A stretch of DNA of 39,284 bases from JBBQWZ01 sp043788745 (GCA_043788745.1 JAYVTO010000195.1:1-39284); one strand, 5' to 3'; shown: positions 16,468-25,287, numbered from the stretch's first letter. The notes: generated by a model not told the origin, from the letters alone. Numbers and translations are program-made.

Positions 16468-16740
16468 ATGTCGATCACCATCGAACTCGCGCCAGAGCTG
16501 GAATCTCAGCTGGATCTCGTGGCTAAGTCGCGCGGAATATCCAGGGAGGCTCTCGTGCAGTCCCTTGTCGAAACCAATTTGCCGATCCTTCCAACGAGCG
16601 ACTCTCGCCCTCTGACGGAGCGAATTGCGGCATTTCATCAATTCGTTGGCAGTCTGAAGTCCGGGCCGGTGCTGACCGACGAGGCGATGAGCCGCGAAAC
16701 AATTTACAAGGCGGATCGCAACGGTAACTACATCGATTAG
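16468..16740 (+). CDS. Antitoxin-like protein of TA module 2
   Basis: 90 residues beginning MSITIELAPELESQLDLVAKSRGISREALVQSLVE, a ribbon-helix-helix-like N-terminus, with a C-terminal tail (ETIYKADRNGNYID) for toxin binding. Clearly homologous to the first antitoxin but diverged over most of its length. The stop (16738-16740) is immediately followed by the toxin ATG at 16741, so the pair is translationally coupled. Expected to neutralise the PIN toxin and autorepress. Confidence 0.75.
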   Translation: MSITIELAPELESQLDLVAKSRGISREALVQSLVETNLPILPTSDSRPLTERIAAFHQFVGSLKSGPVLTDEAMSRETIYKADRNGNYID

Positions 16741-17184
16741 ATGCCTTATGTGGTGGATACCAACGTCCTTCTGCGGGCAGCCGGCGCCCTGGATCCGTCC
16801 AGCGCGGAAGCAGGACGAGCAATCAGGGAACTTTTACGACGTGATGGCCAGGTCTTCGTGCTTGCTCAGAATCTCGTCGAACTCTGGAACGTGTGCACGC
16901 GTCCCGCAAAGCTGAACGGCCTTGGGATGACCCCAACCGAAGCAGCGCGCCTTGTCTCAAGGATCGAAGCCACGTTGACTTTGCTTGCCGATTCTCCGCT
17001 TATCTATCCAGCCTGGAGGAAGCTCGTCGAAACCCATAACGTCTCCGGTCGGCAAGTCCACGACGCGCATATTGCCGCTGCCATAAAAGTCCACGGAGTC
17101 AATGAAATACTTACTTACAACACACCCGATTTCGCCCGCTACGATGGCATCCGCGCCATCCACCCCGCAGAGGTAACCGCTTAG
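16741..17184 (+). CDS. PIN-domain toxin (VapC-like ribonuclease) of TA module 2
   Basis: 147 residues, normal for VapC-type toxins. Acidic residues of the PIN metal site are in place: D6 (VVDTNVL), E47 (VELWNVCTRP), D108 (GRQVHDAHI) and D130 (TYNTPDF). PIN toxins are Mg-dependent endoribonucleases, commonly cutting tRNA or rRNA at single sites. It directly follows its antitoxin, and rbfA begins only 2 bases after its stop, so rbfA translation is likely coupled to the toxin gene. The last 100 bases are nearly the same as the 3' end of the broken first copy. Confidence 0.88.
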   Translation: MPYVVDTNVLLRAAGALDPSSAEAGRAIRELLRRDGQVFVLAQNLVELWNVCTRPAKLNGLGMTPTEAARLVSRIEATLTLLADSPLIYPAWRKLVETHNVSGRQVHDAHIAAAIKVHGVNEILTYNTPDFARYDGIRAIHPAEVTA

Positions 17185-17186
17185 CC

Positions 17187-17537
17187 ATGGACCCACGCCG
17201 CGCCGCCCGATTCTCCGAAGCTCTTCGGATCGAGCTTGAAGAGCTGATCAACTACGAGCTGAAAGATCCTCGCCTTAGCCCGATCACGATCACCGAGGTC
17301 ACCATCTCGCCCGACGCCAAGAAGGCGCTGGTCCGCCTGATTATCGAAGGCGAAGAAGCGCCGACGATTGCCGCGCTCGAAAATGCGAAGGCGTTTCTGC
17401 GATCGCAGATCACGGATCGCATCGACATCTTCCGCGTTCCGGATCTGCACTTTGAAGCAGCGGTCTCCTCCAAACTCACCGGAGACCGAGCGCAGAACAT
17501 TCTGAAGCGCATCAAACGCGGGCGGCCGCGCGCGTAA
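17187..17537 (+). CDS. rbfA: Ribosome-binding factor A
   Basis: 116 residues with the RbfA pattern: R..RFSEALRIELEELINYELKDPRLSPITITEVTIS and DAKKALVRLII, a KH-type fold. RbfA binds the 30S subunit and aids maturation of the 16S rRNA 5' end, especially in the cold. ATG is 2 bases downstream of the toxin stop; an AGAGG (17169-17173) lies within the toxin's 3' coding end and is the likely ribosome site. No truB follows; the next gene is convergent. Confidence 0.93.
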   Translation: MDPRRAARFSEALRIELEELINYELKDPRLSPITITEVTISPDAKKALVRLIIEGEEAPTIAALENAKAFLRSQITDRIDIFRVPDLHFEAAVSSKLTGDRAQNILKRIKRGRPRA

Positions 17538-17566
17538 GACTCTTTGCGGCGCGTTGCGTAGAGCAA

Positions 17567-20087
17567 TTAGAACAACAGCTTCAATGCGAACTGATGTTGG
17601 CGCGGAGGCGCGTTCGATGGTGTGCTGGCGATTTGGCCGATGGACGGCGAACCAAGCGTTGCGTTGGGATTCGAGAAGCTTGCCGTGTTGGTCAGATTGT
17701 ACGACTCGGCGCGGAACTGTAGGCGCAAAGATTCGTGGATTTGGAATTCCTTAAACACGGAGAGATCAACGCGGCGCTGGTTTGGCCCGTAGAGGATATT
17801 GCGGCCGGAGCTGCCGGCGGTTCCCAGGGCTTGGGACGCGAAGGCCGTGGTGTCGAAGTAGCGCTCGACAGTGGGGTTCGAGAGGGACCCGTTGCGGAGG
17901 CGGTCCGGACGGTCGGTCGTGACGGTTGGACCAAGGTTGATGCGTGCGTTGGAACTGACGATGCTGAAGGGGAGTCCGGTTTGGTAGGACGCGATGGAAT
18001 TCAGCTGCCAGCCCTTGGCGAGAGCCGCTTGCCAACCCTTTAGCGACTTGCCGAAAGGCAGTTCGTAGTTCGCGGTGAAGACCCAGCGGTGGCGAATGTC
18101 GAGGTCGCCGTTGCCGCGGTCGTAGGTGTTGACGGAATCGGGCAGCAGGGCGTAGGGATACGTCGTTCCGCCGGGCGCGGGGAAGTTGTCGATACCTCGC
18201 GCGTAGGTGTAGTTGGTGTTGAGAGTCAAACCTGTTTTATAGCGACGCTGGAACAGGAGTTGCAAGGTCAGCCACTTCGTAACGCGCCAGTCGTCCTGCA
18301 CAAAGAAGCTGGGCCCCCAGATGCGATAGCTCGGCGTCACGAGGAAATTAGAGCGCTGGGTCTGGATCGGCTGGCCGAAGAGCAGATTCGCGAGGGCGTT
18401 GTTGGTCGGCGCGATGGGCAGAAAAACGAACAGGCCGATCGGAAACGAGCTTTGTCCGTAGGTCGCCTGGCGGCGAATCCCAGCGGCTCCGGCGCGAATG
18501 TTGTGGGCGCCGCGAGTGTAACTGACCGCGCCCTGATACTGAAACGTGTTGTCGAGATAGGTAAGCGGGACGAAGACGCCATCGCCAACGCTGGCGTAGG
18601 CGCCAGAGAAAAACATTGGTGCGAGGCCGGAAGAAGCGTCGTCGAGATTGACGTTGGGGAGACCAAACTGGCGGCTGAGATTCTTGCCGTTGTTCAGCGG
18701 CAGCGACCTGATGTCTACGCGCGTGAAGCCCGCTTTGAGTTCGAGAATGAGGTTCGGGCGCAGGACGTGGACAGCGTTCAACTGGACGGCGTTGGCGCGA
18801 ATTTTGGAAGTTCCGGCGAAAGTCAGGATGTTGCCGCCGGGTTCAATGCCGTTGACGGCGGGCAGAATTCCGGGCGTGTCGACGTCGTTGCGGTTGATGG
18901 AGTAGCGGCCGAAGAGCGAGTTGCGATCGCTGAAGCGGTGATCGATGCGCGCGTCGGCAGTGAGGCCGTCGAAGGTTCGATTTCGCGCGGACGAGAAATT
19001 ATTGGCAACGCCGGGGCGATTCGGCAGCGGGTAAAGAGCGAAGTATTTGGCTCCGATCGGATCGATGCGGTTCAGCGGCACGGTGGGTCCATTGACGTCG
19101 CTGAAGTTGCCAATGTTCGCCTGGAAGGCCGTGGGAACAGTGACGGTGGCGACAACGCCCTGGACAACTTTAAGCGATTCGACGTCGCCGAAAAAGAACG
19201 TGCGGTTTTTGATAATGGCTCCGCCAACGCTGCCGCTAAACTGGTTCTGGCGGAACTTCGGAGTCGCTCCGGGAGGCGCGAAGAAGTTGCGCGCGTCGAG
19301 CTTGTCGTTGCGGAAGAATTCGTAGAGCGAGCCGTGCAGGTTGTTGCTGCCGGACTTCGTAATGATGTTAATGACGCCACCCGCCGTGCGGCCGACGTCG
19401 GCGGCATAGAGGTTTGTCTGGATCTTAATCTCGGCGATGGCGTCGATTCGACGGGCGAACACCGATGGTGCCGATGATGCGTTCGTTGTTGTCGAGGCCG
19501 GCAATGAGGTGGTTGTTCAAAAGGTCCGACTGGCCGTTGACTGAGACGGTCGAGGTCTGGCGGCGGTCGTCGGGGCGGTTGCCGCTGGTGATTCCGTTGG
19601 GAGGCCCGGGGTTGGCGCCGGGCGCGAGTTGGACGAGGTTCACGTAGTTGCGACCGTTTAGGGGGAGATCCTGGACGGCCTTCTGTGTCACCACGTCGCC
19701 GACGGTCGAGCTATCGGACTGCAGCGCTGGTGCCTGAGCCTGCACCTCGATACGCTCGCTGACCTGGCCAACCTGCATGGTGGCGTCTACGCGAGCGCGG
19801 TCGCCTGCGGCGAGGTCGAGCGACGGCACGTTGAACGACTTGAAGCCATTCCGTTCCACGCGGACGCTATACTTCCCGGGGGGCAGAAGATTGACAACGT
19901 AGTCGCCGCTGGATGTGGTTTCGACGGCGCGGACGGCACCGGTAGCCAGATTCCCGACGGAGACTTTGACTCCGGTCATGGGCGCTCCGCTGCCGTCGGT
20001 GACTCGGCCGACGAGGTCGGACGTGGTCAATTGAGCGGAGAGAAAGCTTGCAAAAAGGACAACACAGGCGAGAGTGCGATTCAACAT
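17567..20087 (-). pseudogene. Oar-type TonB-dependent receptor, frameshifted and internally deleted
   Basis: From ATG 20087 the protein begins MLNRTLACVVLFASFLSAQ (signal peptide), then a carboxypeptidase-regulatory-like domain (DLVGRVTDGSGAPMTGVKV...LLPPGKYSVRVERNGF) and a plug with NGRNYVNLVQLAPGANPG and NNERIIGTIGVRPS. One extra base (a T at 19447 or 19448 on the plus strand) shifts the frame; deleting it yields RPSIDAIAEIKIQTNLYAADVG in line with family members. The barrel follows to LKLLF at the C-terminus. At about 18258-18272, WRVTKWLTL runs straight into QLLFQRRYKTGL, joining two barrel blocks that are normally about 200 residues or more apart. Total about 840 codons against roughly 1000-1150 for the family. 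Family members import large outer-membrane substrates. Confidence 0.85.
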
Positions 20088-20154
20088 GGAAACCCCATAC
20101 GGAAGATTCGGCGGTCGGTCATTGGATTGTAGGGTGGGGGCGGGCGCGCGGCAA

Positions 20155-20168
20155 GTACATACGTGTAC
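20155..20168. promoter_or_regulatory. Palindrome between TonB receptor and winged-helix gene
   Basis: GTACA-tacg-TGTAC is a perfect 5-4-5 inverted repeat, 68 bases before the receptor start and 73 before the divergent gene's GTG. It is a candidate operator; no regulator binding can be shown. Confidence 0.35.
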
Positions 20169-20240
20169 GGAATAGGTAACGTGTAGAATCAAGGGCCTAG
20201 CGGTCAGGTAACGCAGGGTCTATGCTGCCGTTAACGACCT

Positions 20241-21485
20241 GTGGAAGCCCAGAACGAGCCTCGCCCAGTAATTGACCCTCGGCTGGCACCAGCCGAACTC
20301 TGGCGGCAGGTGCCAAAGCTGCTTGCCGATACGGACCGGTTTGGGTCTGACTCTCAACGCAGGCTTCTCGATTACCTGGCGCAGCGGAAGATCGAGTCTC
20401 CGGAGACGTCGTTGCGAGAACATCAGATCGCGACGGAGGCGCTGGGACGGCCGGCGGATTTCGACCCTCGGGCGGATGCGATCGTGCGGGCGCAGATCGG
20501 GCGACTGCGGGGAAAGCTGCAAGAGTACTACGGGACGGCGGGCAAAGAGGATCCGGTGATCATCGACTTGCCGAAGGGATCGTACTCGCTGGTTTTTCGG
20601 GCTCGGCCGAGCGAGGTGGAGGCCGCTGCAGCGGAGGTGGCGCCTCCCCAGGAATCTCGAAAGAGCCGGACCTTGGTCTATGCGATGGCTGGTCTGGCGG
20701 CGGTTTCGATTTTGGCGAATGTTTGGCTCGCGGCGCGGTCCGGGGCTACATCGCGACCCGCCGTCGCTGCATCCGTCGAGACGCTCTGGAATCACTTTCT
20801 GACGGCGCGACAGGCTCCGGTACTGGTGTTCAGCAACGCCGCATTCACGGGAGATCCGCTTTCCGGGCTACGGCACTTCGACGCGACGATGGATCGCGAT
20901 TCGGCGATGCTCAATCACTACACGGGCGTCGGCGAGGTGCTGGGTACGCTCCAGATCGGCCGATTATTCTCGGCTGCGGGGAAAGATCTGCGCGTAAAGC
21001 GCGGGAGGCTTCTTACGCTCGACGACGCGCGTTTGTACGATCTCATTTTCATTGGATCGCGCGGAGAGAATTTAGCGTTGCGAGATATGCCGGCGCCGAG
21101 CGAGTTTCACCTGTCGTTCAAGCGAGACAACGGCAAGCTTTCGACGGTAACGATCGAGAATCTGCATCCGCAGGCGGGCGAGCCCAAGGAGTTTCTCGTC
21201 CCGCTGACGCCGCCAATTCAACAGGACTACGCGACAATCGCGTTGCTGCATGGGATCGATCCCGCGCGGCGGATCCTCATCTTGGCGGGAGCAACGACGC
21301 TCGGGACGCAATCCGCCGCGGAGTTCGTCTGCGATCCGAAGCACGCTGCTGAGTTACTGGCACGGCTGGCAAAGGCCGGGATCGCGCCCGGCGAACCGTT
21401 TGAAGCGATCCTGCGCGTACCGATCCGCTCTGGGGTTCCTCTGAATAGCGAGTTGGTGACGGTGCACGCGGAGGCGAAGCGCTGA
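20241..21485 (+). CDS. Membrane protein with acidobacterial winged-helix-like N-terminal domain
   Basis: 414 residues from a GTG at 20241. The N-terminal block (about 20-125) reads FGSDSQRRLLDYLAQRKIES...REHQIATEALGRPADFDPRADAIVRAQIGRLRGKLQEYYGT...PVIIDLPKGSYSLVF. This is a recurrent acidobacterial domain placed in front of adenylate-cyclase, TPR or membrane regions and often thought to be winged-helix-like. A single membrane segment (about 145-165) follows, and a C-terminal domain of about 250 residues with no family I recognise. A membrane-anchored regulator of the adjacent receptor is possible, but unproven. Confidence 0.7.
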   Translation: MEAQNEPRPVIDPRLAPAELWRQVPKLLADTDRFGSDSQRRLLDYLAQRKIESPETSLREHQIATEALGRPADFDPRADAIVRAQIGRLRGKLQEYYGTAGKEDPVIIDLPKGSYSLVFRARPSEVEAAAAEVAPPQESRKSRTLVYAMAGLAAVSILANVWLAARSGATSRPAVAASVETLWNHFLTARQAPVLVFSNAAFTGDPLSGLRHFDATMDRDSAMLNHYTGVGEVLGTLQIGRLFSAAGKDLRVKRGRLLTLDDARLYDLIFIGSRGENLALRDMPAPSEFHLSFKRDNGKLSTVTIENLHPQAGEPKEFLVPLTPPIQQDYATIALLHGIDPARRILILAGATTLGTQSAAEFVCDPKHAAELLARLAKAGIAPGEPFEAILRVPIRSGVPLNSELVTVHAEAKR

Positions 21486-21492
21486 CAGGATC

Positions 21493-23370
21493 CTACCTGC
21501 CCAGGAAACGCTCCACGGTTTCGATGGCACGGGTGGCCATGTCGAGGTTTCGCTTCGCGCCTTCGACGTCGCCGGCGCGGATGGCTGCTACAGCTTCTTT
21601 CAACTGGTAGCTCATGCGGGTCTCGGCTTCGCGGATGTCGGCGCGGAGTCCGAGGCCTTGGTTTGCCATTTGCTGCTTGATGGAACTGAGGCCTTCGCGC
21701 GCCGTTCCAGCGCGGATGGCGAGGTCGTTGTGGCGTTCGCGGGCTTCGTTTAGCGCAGCGGCGCGTTGCGCGGCGGCGTTATTGGCTTGCTGTGGTTGCT
21801 GCTGCTGCGGTGGTGGTTGCTGGTAGGCGGGCGGCTGGCTTTGTTGATACTGCTGGGGGCGCTCCTGCGGTGCCATGCGTGCCGTTGTTTCGCGGGGGGG
21901 TGATTTCGATGACGGGGGCGGATTCCGCGCCGGCGGTTTGTTTGCTGCCGTAGAGGTTGGCGAAGTTGACGTTGGCGAAGTCGACGTCGAAGGTGCCGAG
22001 GTTGGCGGCGTCTGCGATTCCGGCGCTTGCGGTGGTGGCGTTTGGGCGATTGGCGTATCCGCAGGTGTCTGAGATTGCTGCGGGTCTTGCGCCGCGTGTG
22101 GCTGAGATTGCGGTGTTTGCCCTGGATTCTGCTGCGACGCGAGCGGCGTTTGCGGCGTGCTGTCCTTCGATTGCGAACCGGCAAGGGTCTTCATCAGATC
22201 GGGACCCTTCACGATGGCGAGCGCGAGGACTGCGACTGTCACCAGCGAACCGACGGCCATGTAGAGGCCGCGGGAACTCTTCTCCGCTTGCACCGCCGGC
22301 GGGGCCGGCATGTAATGCTGCTGTTGCGATGCTCCATATCCTGGTTGGGCACCGTACTGCGCCGGCGCCGGTGGTGCGCCATAGGGCTGTCCTGCGAAGG
22401 GTTGCTGGGTCTGTTGATATGGCTGCGGGGCCTGCTGGTAGGGCTGTGGCTCTTGTGGATAGTGCTGTTGTGTGTGTTGCGGATCTTGATTTATGGCGTA
22501 TGCGGGGCTCTGCTGAGGTGGCTGCGTGGAGGGTTGGCCGACGGGATACGGCATGGAGCGCGCCCTTTCCAGCGCCAGGCGGAAGGCCTCGGCGGATTGG
22601 AACCGCGCGTCGGCATCTTTGGCAATGGCCATCAAGATGACTTCGTTGAGGGCCATCGGCACATGCGGGTCGAGTTGCACGGGCGGAATGGGATTCTGCT
22701 GCAGGTGCGCGGCCATGATCGAGAAATCGCTATCTCCATCGAAAGGCCGGCGTCCGGTAACGAGTTCGTAGAGGGTGATGCCAAGCGAGTAGAGATCGCT
22801 CCGGCCGTCGGTGAGCTGGCCGTTGATCTGCTCCGGCGACATGTAGAAAAGCGATCCGACGGTGCGGCCGGTTTGCGTGAGGCGGCGATCCTGGGTGGCA
22901 CGCGCGATGCCGAAATCCATCAGCTTGATCTGGCCGGCGGGCGTCAACATCATGTTCGCCGGCTTGATGTCGCGGTGGACGACGCCGCGGCTGTGCGCAT
23001 ACGAAAGCGCCGAGAGTACCTGGATGACGTAGTCGACGACCGGGTCTCTGCCGATTGCTCCGCTCTGCATGAGGGCTTCGAGCGTGGTGCCTTCGACGTA
23101 CTCCATCACCATCAGTAGCTGATTGTCCACGCGAAGGGCTGTGTGGAGAGCGGCGATGTTGGGGTGATCGAGTGAGGCTTGGACTTTGATCTCACGCAAG
23201 AAGCGGTCGGCGCCATCGGGGTCGCTCGATAGATTGGGGAGGAGGACCTTCATGGCCTCAACCCGATCGGAGATGACGTGGCGAACCTTATAGACCTCGC
23301 CCATGCCCCCCGCGCCGAGGATGGAGACGATCTCGTAATCGCCGATGCGCTGGCCAATCTCGAAACTCAT
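21493..23370 (-). CDS. Transmembrane Ser/Thr protein kinase (PknB-like)
   Basis: 625 residues. Kinase domain 12-270 with GAGGMGEVY (19-27), the ATP lysine K41, E60, the catalytic loop HRDIKPAN (132-139, D134), DFG (152-154) and a SPE in place of the usual APE (178-180). A Q/P/Y-rich cytosolic linker (about 280-362) contains repeated QQAPQPYQ units, then one membrane helix (about 366-388), an extracytoplasmic P/S/T/Q-rich stretch and a C-terminal helical region. Such kinases sense envelope cues and phosphorylate FHA-bearing partners. Shares a direction and short gap (76 bases) with the CsgG-like gene upstream. Confidence 0.93.
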   Translation of the reverse strand: MSFEIGQRIGDYEIVSILGAGGMGEVYKVRHVISDRVEAMKVLLPNLSSDPDGADRFLREIKVQASLDHPNIAALHTALRVDNQLLMVMEYVEGTTLEALMQSGAIGRDPVVDYVIQVLSALSYAHSRGVVHRDIKPANMMLTPAGQIKLMDFGIARATQDRRLTQTGRTVGSLFYMSPEQINGQLTDGRSDLYSLGITLYELVTGRRPFDGDSDFSIMAAHLQQNPIPPVQLDPHVPMALNEVILMAIAKDADARFQSAEAFRLALERARSMPYPVGQPSTQPPQQSPAYAINQDPQHTQQHYPQEPQPYQQAPQPYQQTQQPFAGQPYGAPPAPAQYGAQPGYGASQQQHYMPAPPAVQAEKSSRGLYMAVGSLVTVAVLALAIVKGPDLMKTLAGSQSKDSTPQTPLASQQNPGQTPQSQPHAAQDPQQSQTPADTPIAQTPPPQAPESQTPPTSAPSTSTSPTSTSPTSTAANKPPARNPPPSSKSPPRETTARMAPQERPQQYQQSQPPAYQQPPPQQQQPQQANNAAAQRAAALNEARERHNDLAIRAGTAREGLSSIKQQMANQGLGLRADIREAETRMSYQLKEAVAAIRAGDVEGAKRNLDMATRAIETVERFLGR

Positions 23371-23387
23371 AAGCGACCTCTTTTCGC

Positions 23388-23417
23388 ACGCAACCGGCCG
23401 CGAAGGGCCGGTTGCGT
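23388..23417. terminator. Strong hairpin between CsgG-like gene and kinase gene
   Basis: A perfect 12-bp stem: 23388-23399 with 23406-23417, loop of six bases (gcgaag on the plus strand). On the plus strand it is followed by ttcttt; on the minus strand, where the flanking genes are read, it is followed by gcgaaaaga and so lacks a U-tract. It may attenuate or process the csgG-kinase transcript, rather than terminate it. Confidence 0.55.
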
Positions 23418-23446
23418 TCTTTCGGTTCGATGAAGGCGGCGTTGCA

Positions 23447-24442
23447 CTACTGGCTCTTGATGCGATCGCCGACTTTGACCGCGCCGGCCCCGACGTAGGT
23501 ACCGACCGACGACGAATCGTCCACTTCGGTGATTTGCACTTCGCCGAGTGCGTCTTCGGAACGCCGAATCACTTTGCCCGTGGCCGGATCCTTGATCTCG
23601 CGGCCGACGCGCATCACACGAAGCCGGTCGCCGACTTTGAGGCCGCCACTTCTGCCGATGTTCAGGACGAGCGTTTTGCCGGAGACATCGGCGACGAGGC
23701 CGTCGATGGCGATGACGCGGGCAGGAATGCGGCCGTTGCTCTCTTTGAGCTTCATCGCAACCTGGGTGACGGCGTCGTTGGTGGCTTCACCGAGGATGGT
23801 TTCGCCGAAGTTCGAGCTACGCATGTCTACGCCCGCGCCGCCGGCGATGGATCCGCCACCGGCACCGAGCAGCGAGGTGCTATCTCGTTTGGATTCGCCT
23901 TTGCCGGCGGCCGATGCGAGGATCTCCGCCGTTTCGGTGTTGATCATACGGGCGGTAACCTGCACAACGGCTTTCGAGCTCTTGGTGCTGATGCCGCCAA
24001 CGCCGAATCGTCCGCTGACGCGACTTGCCACGCCTCCACCGACGCCCGTCGATTTGTCGTCGCGGCCGAACTGCGTGATGCTGCCGACGATGATGGCGTC
24101 GACGCCGAGGATGCGGGCGAGCTTGGCGGCCGAGGTGGGATCGGCGCGATCGCTATTCGAAAAATTCTGTTCGGCAAGCACTTTGTCGAGGGCCTTGCGT
24201 TCGATGACGGAGTACGTTCCGTCATTGACGAGGCGGTCGACCAGCATGTCGGCGATTCCCTTGCCGATGTCGACATTGGTACCGAAGATCTGGGCAACCG
24301 AGGTCGAGATGGTGCCGTATTCGAAGTTCATCACGGCAACCCGCTTCTTGGTTTGCGCCGCAAGGGGCGCGGCTAGCAGGGTAACGGACAGCAGTCCGGT
24401 CATCAGGCACTGGCCGATCATGAAAAAATGGAAACGACGCAT
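23447..24442 (-). CDS. CsgG-family exported protein
   Basis: 331 residues from ATG 24442, chosen because GGGAGGA (24449-24455) precedes it by 6 bases; a longer frame to 24484 is disfavoured. Signal peptide MRRFHFFMIGQCLMTGLLSVTLLAAPLAAQ. The mature protein begins KRVAVMNFEYGTI, continues with VDIGKGIADMLVDRLVNDGTYSVIERKALDKVLAEQNFS and LGVDAIIVGSITQFG, all typical of CsgG-like domains. The C-terminal part (GLVADVSGKTLVLNIGRSGGLKVGDRLRV) resembles the fold found in related flagellar/lipoprotein assembly proteins. It lacks a lipobox, so it is probably periplasmic or peripheral. Likely co-transcribed with the kinase. Confidence 0.85.
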   Translation of the reverse strand: MRRFHFFMIGQCLMTGLLSVTLLAAPLAAQTKKRVAVMNFEYGTISTSVAQIFGTNVDIGKGIADMLVDRLVNDGTYSVIERKALDKVLAEQNFSNSDRADPTSAAKLARILGVDAIIVGSITQFGRDDKSTGVGGGVASRVSGRFGVGGISTKSSKAVVQVTARMINTETAEILASAAGKGESKRDSTSLLGAGGGSIAGGAGVDMRSSNFGETILGEATNDAVTQVAMKLKESNGRIPARVIAIDGLVADVSGKTLVLNIGRSGGLKVGDRLRVMRVGREIKDPATGKVIRRSEDALGEVQITEVDDSSSVGTYVGAGAVKVGDRIKSQ

Positions 24443-24549
24443 CAAAAATCCTCCCGGCCGCGCGTGCAGCCGCCTTCCGCTCAATTATATCCGCGAGAAG
24501 GGGGGGAGATCGAGGCTCACTTGGCCGTAGTTCTCCGGCCGCGTGATTC

Positions 24550-24610
24550 GGGATCGAAACGATCCCCGCCGTAACCGGCAGGGCTAGAACGCCGGGCTGT
24601 CCGGCCGGGG
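24550..24610. repeat. Structured intergenic element
   Basis: Two hairpins lie side by side: GGGATCG (24550-24556) with CGATCCC (24560-24566), and a nested stem in which CCCCG (24564-24568) pairs with CGGGG (24606-24610), CCGGCAG (24575-24581) with CTG-T-CCGG (24597-24604), and GGC with GCC around TAGAAC. The loop motif gggctagaacg recurs at 25775-25785. Could be an intergenic repeat or a structured RNA; no known riboswitch fits. Confidence 0.5.
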
Positions 24611-24681
24611 ATATTTATTGCCGGTCTTAGCACGAGAAACATGCGTGGCGTTTCGTAAGGTCGGTGGCCTACAGTAGAAAG

Positions 24682-25287
24682 ATGCGGAACGTTTACTGGC
24701 TTGCCGCGGTGCTGTTACTTGGCGCCTGCTCCGAACCGGCCAAGAAGTCTCAGAAGAAAGTCGAGCCGCCGCTCGAGCCGATTACGGGACGGGCGGCGTT
24801 TTTCAAGGTATATCCGGCGGCGCGGGCGTGGGCGCAGGACGCGCAGCCGTTGCAGGTGGTTAGTATTCTGTTGCCGGAAGTGAAGGCGGAGATTGGCAAG
24901 GCTGGCGCTTGGCAGGTGCAGTTTGTTTCGGCGTCGCGCGGGCGGTCACGATCGTGGACGTGGTCCGCGATTGAGTCGGCGGGGAATCTGCACAAGGGTT
25001 TGTTTGCGGGTCCGGAAGAAGGCTGGAGTGGTCCGCGGGGGCAATCGCGGCCGTTCCTGATGCAGGCGCTGCGGATCGATACGGATGCGGCGTATGAGAC
25101 AGCGGTGAAGCATGCGGCTTCGTTCTTCAAGAAGGAGAAAGATCGGCCGCCAGTGAATTTCATGCTCGAGTCGAGTCCGCGGTTTCCGAATGTGTATTGG
25201 CGGGTGCTGTGGGGTGAGACGGTGGGAACAGCGGATTTCACTGTGTTCATTGACGCATCGAGCGGGGATTTCCTGGAGAAGAACTAG
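24682..25287 (+). CDS. Hypothetical lipoprotein
   Basis: About 201 residues from ATG 24682, which opens a lipoprotein signal MRNVYWLAAVLLLGACSEP; the Cys after LLGA is the acylation site. A GTG six codons earlier is open but weaker. The rest is a soluble domain with a tryptophan-rich central part (SWTWSAIES...GWSG) and a C-terminus ending FTVFIDASSGDFLEKN, similar to the strand-turn end of PepSY domains. It has no assigned function; the PepSY resemblance is weak. It stands alone, divergent from the CsgG-like gene. Confidence 0.7.
   Translation: MRNVYWLAAVLLLGACSEPAKKSQKKVEPPLEPITGRAAFFKVYPAARAWAQDAQPLQVVSILLPEVKAEIGKAGAWQVQFVSASRGRSRSWTWSAIESAGNLHKGLFAGPEEGWSGPRGQSRPFLMQALRIDTDAAYETAVKHAASFFKKEKDRPPVNFMLESSPRFPNVYWRVLWGETVGTADFTVFIDASSGDFLEKN

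Noticed and set aside
23388..23417. Classical rho-independent terminator of the CsgG-like gene
   Set aside because: The stem is excellent but the U-tract is on the wrong strand for these genes, so it is listed only as a hairpin with an uncertain role.
24485..24663. c-di-GMP, cobalamin or ZTP riboswitch upstream of the CsgG-like or lipoprotein gene
   Set aside because: Strong stems are present but none of the conserved core motifs of these classes could be matched on either strand.
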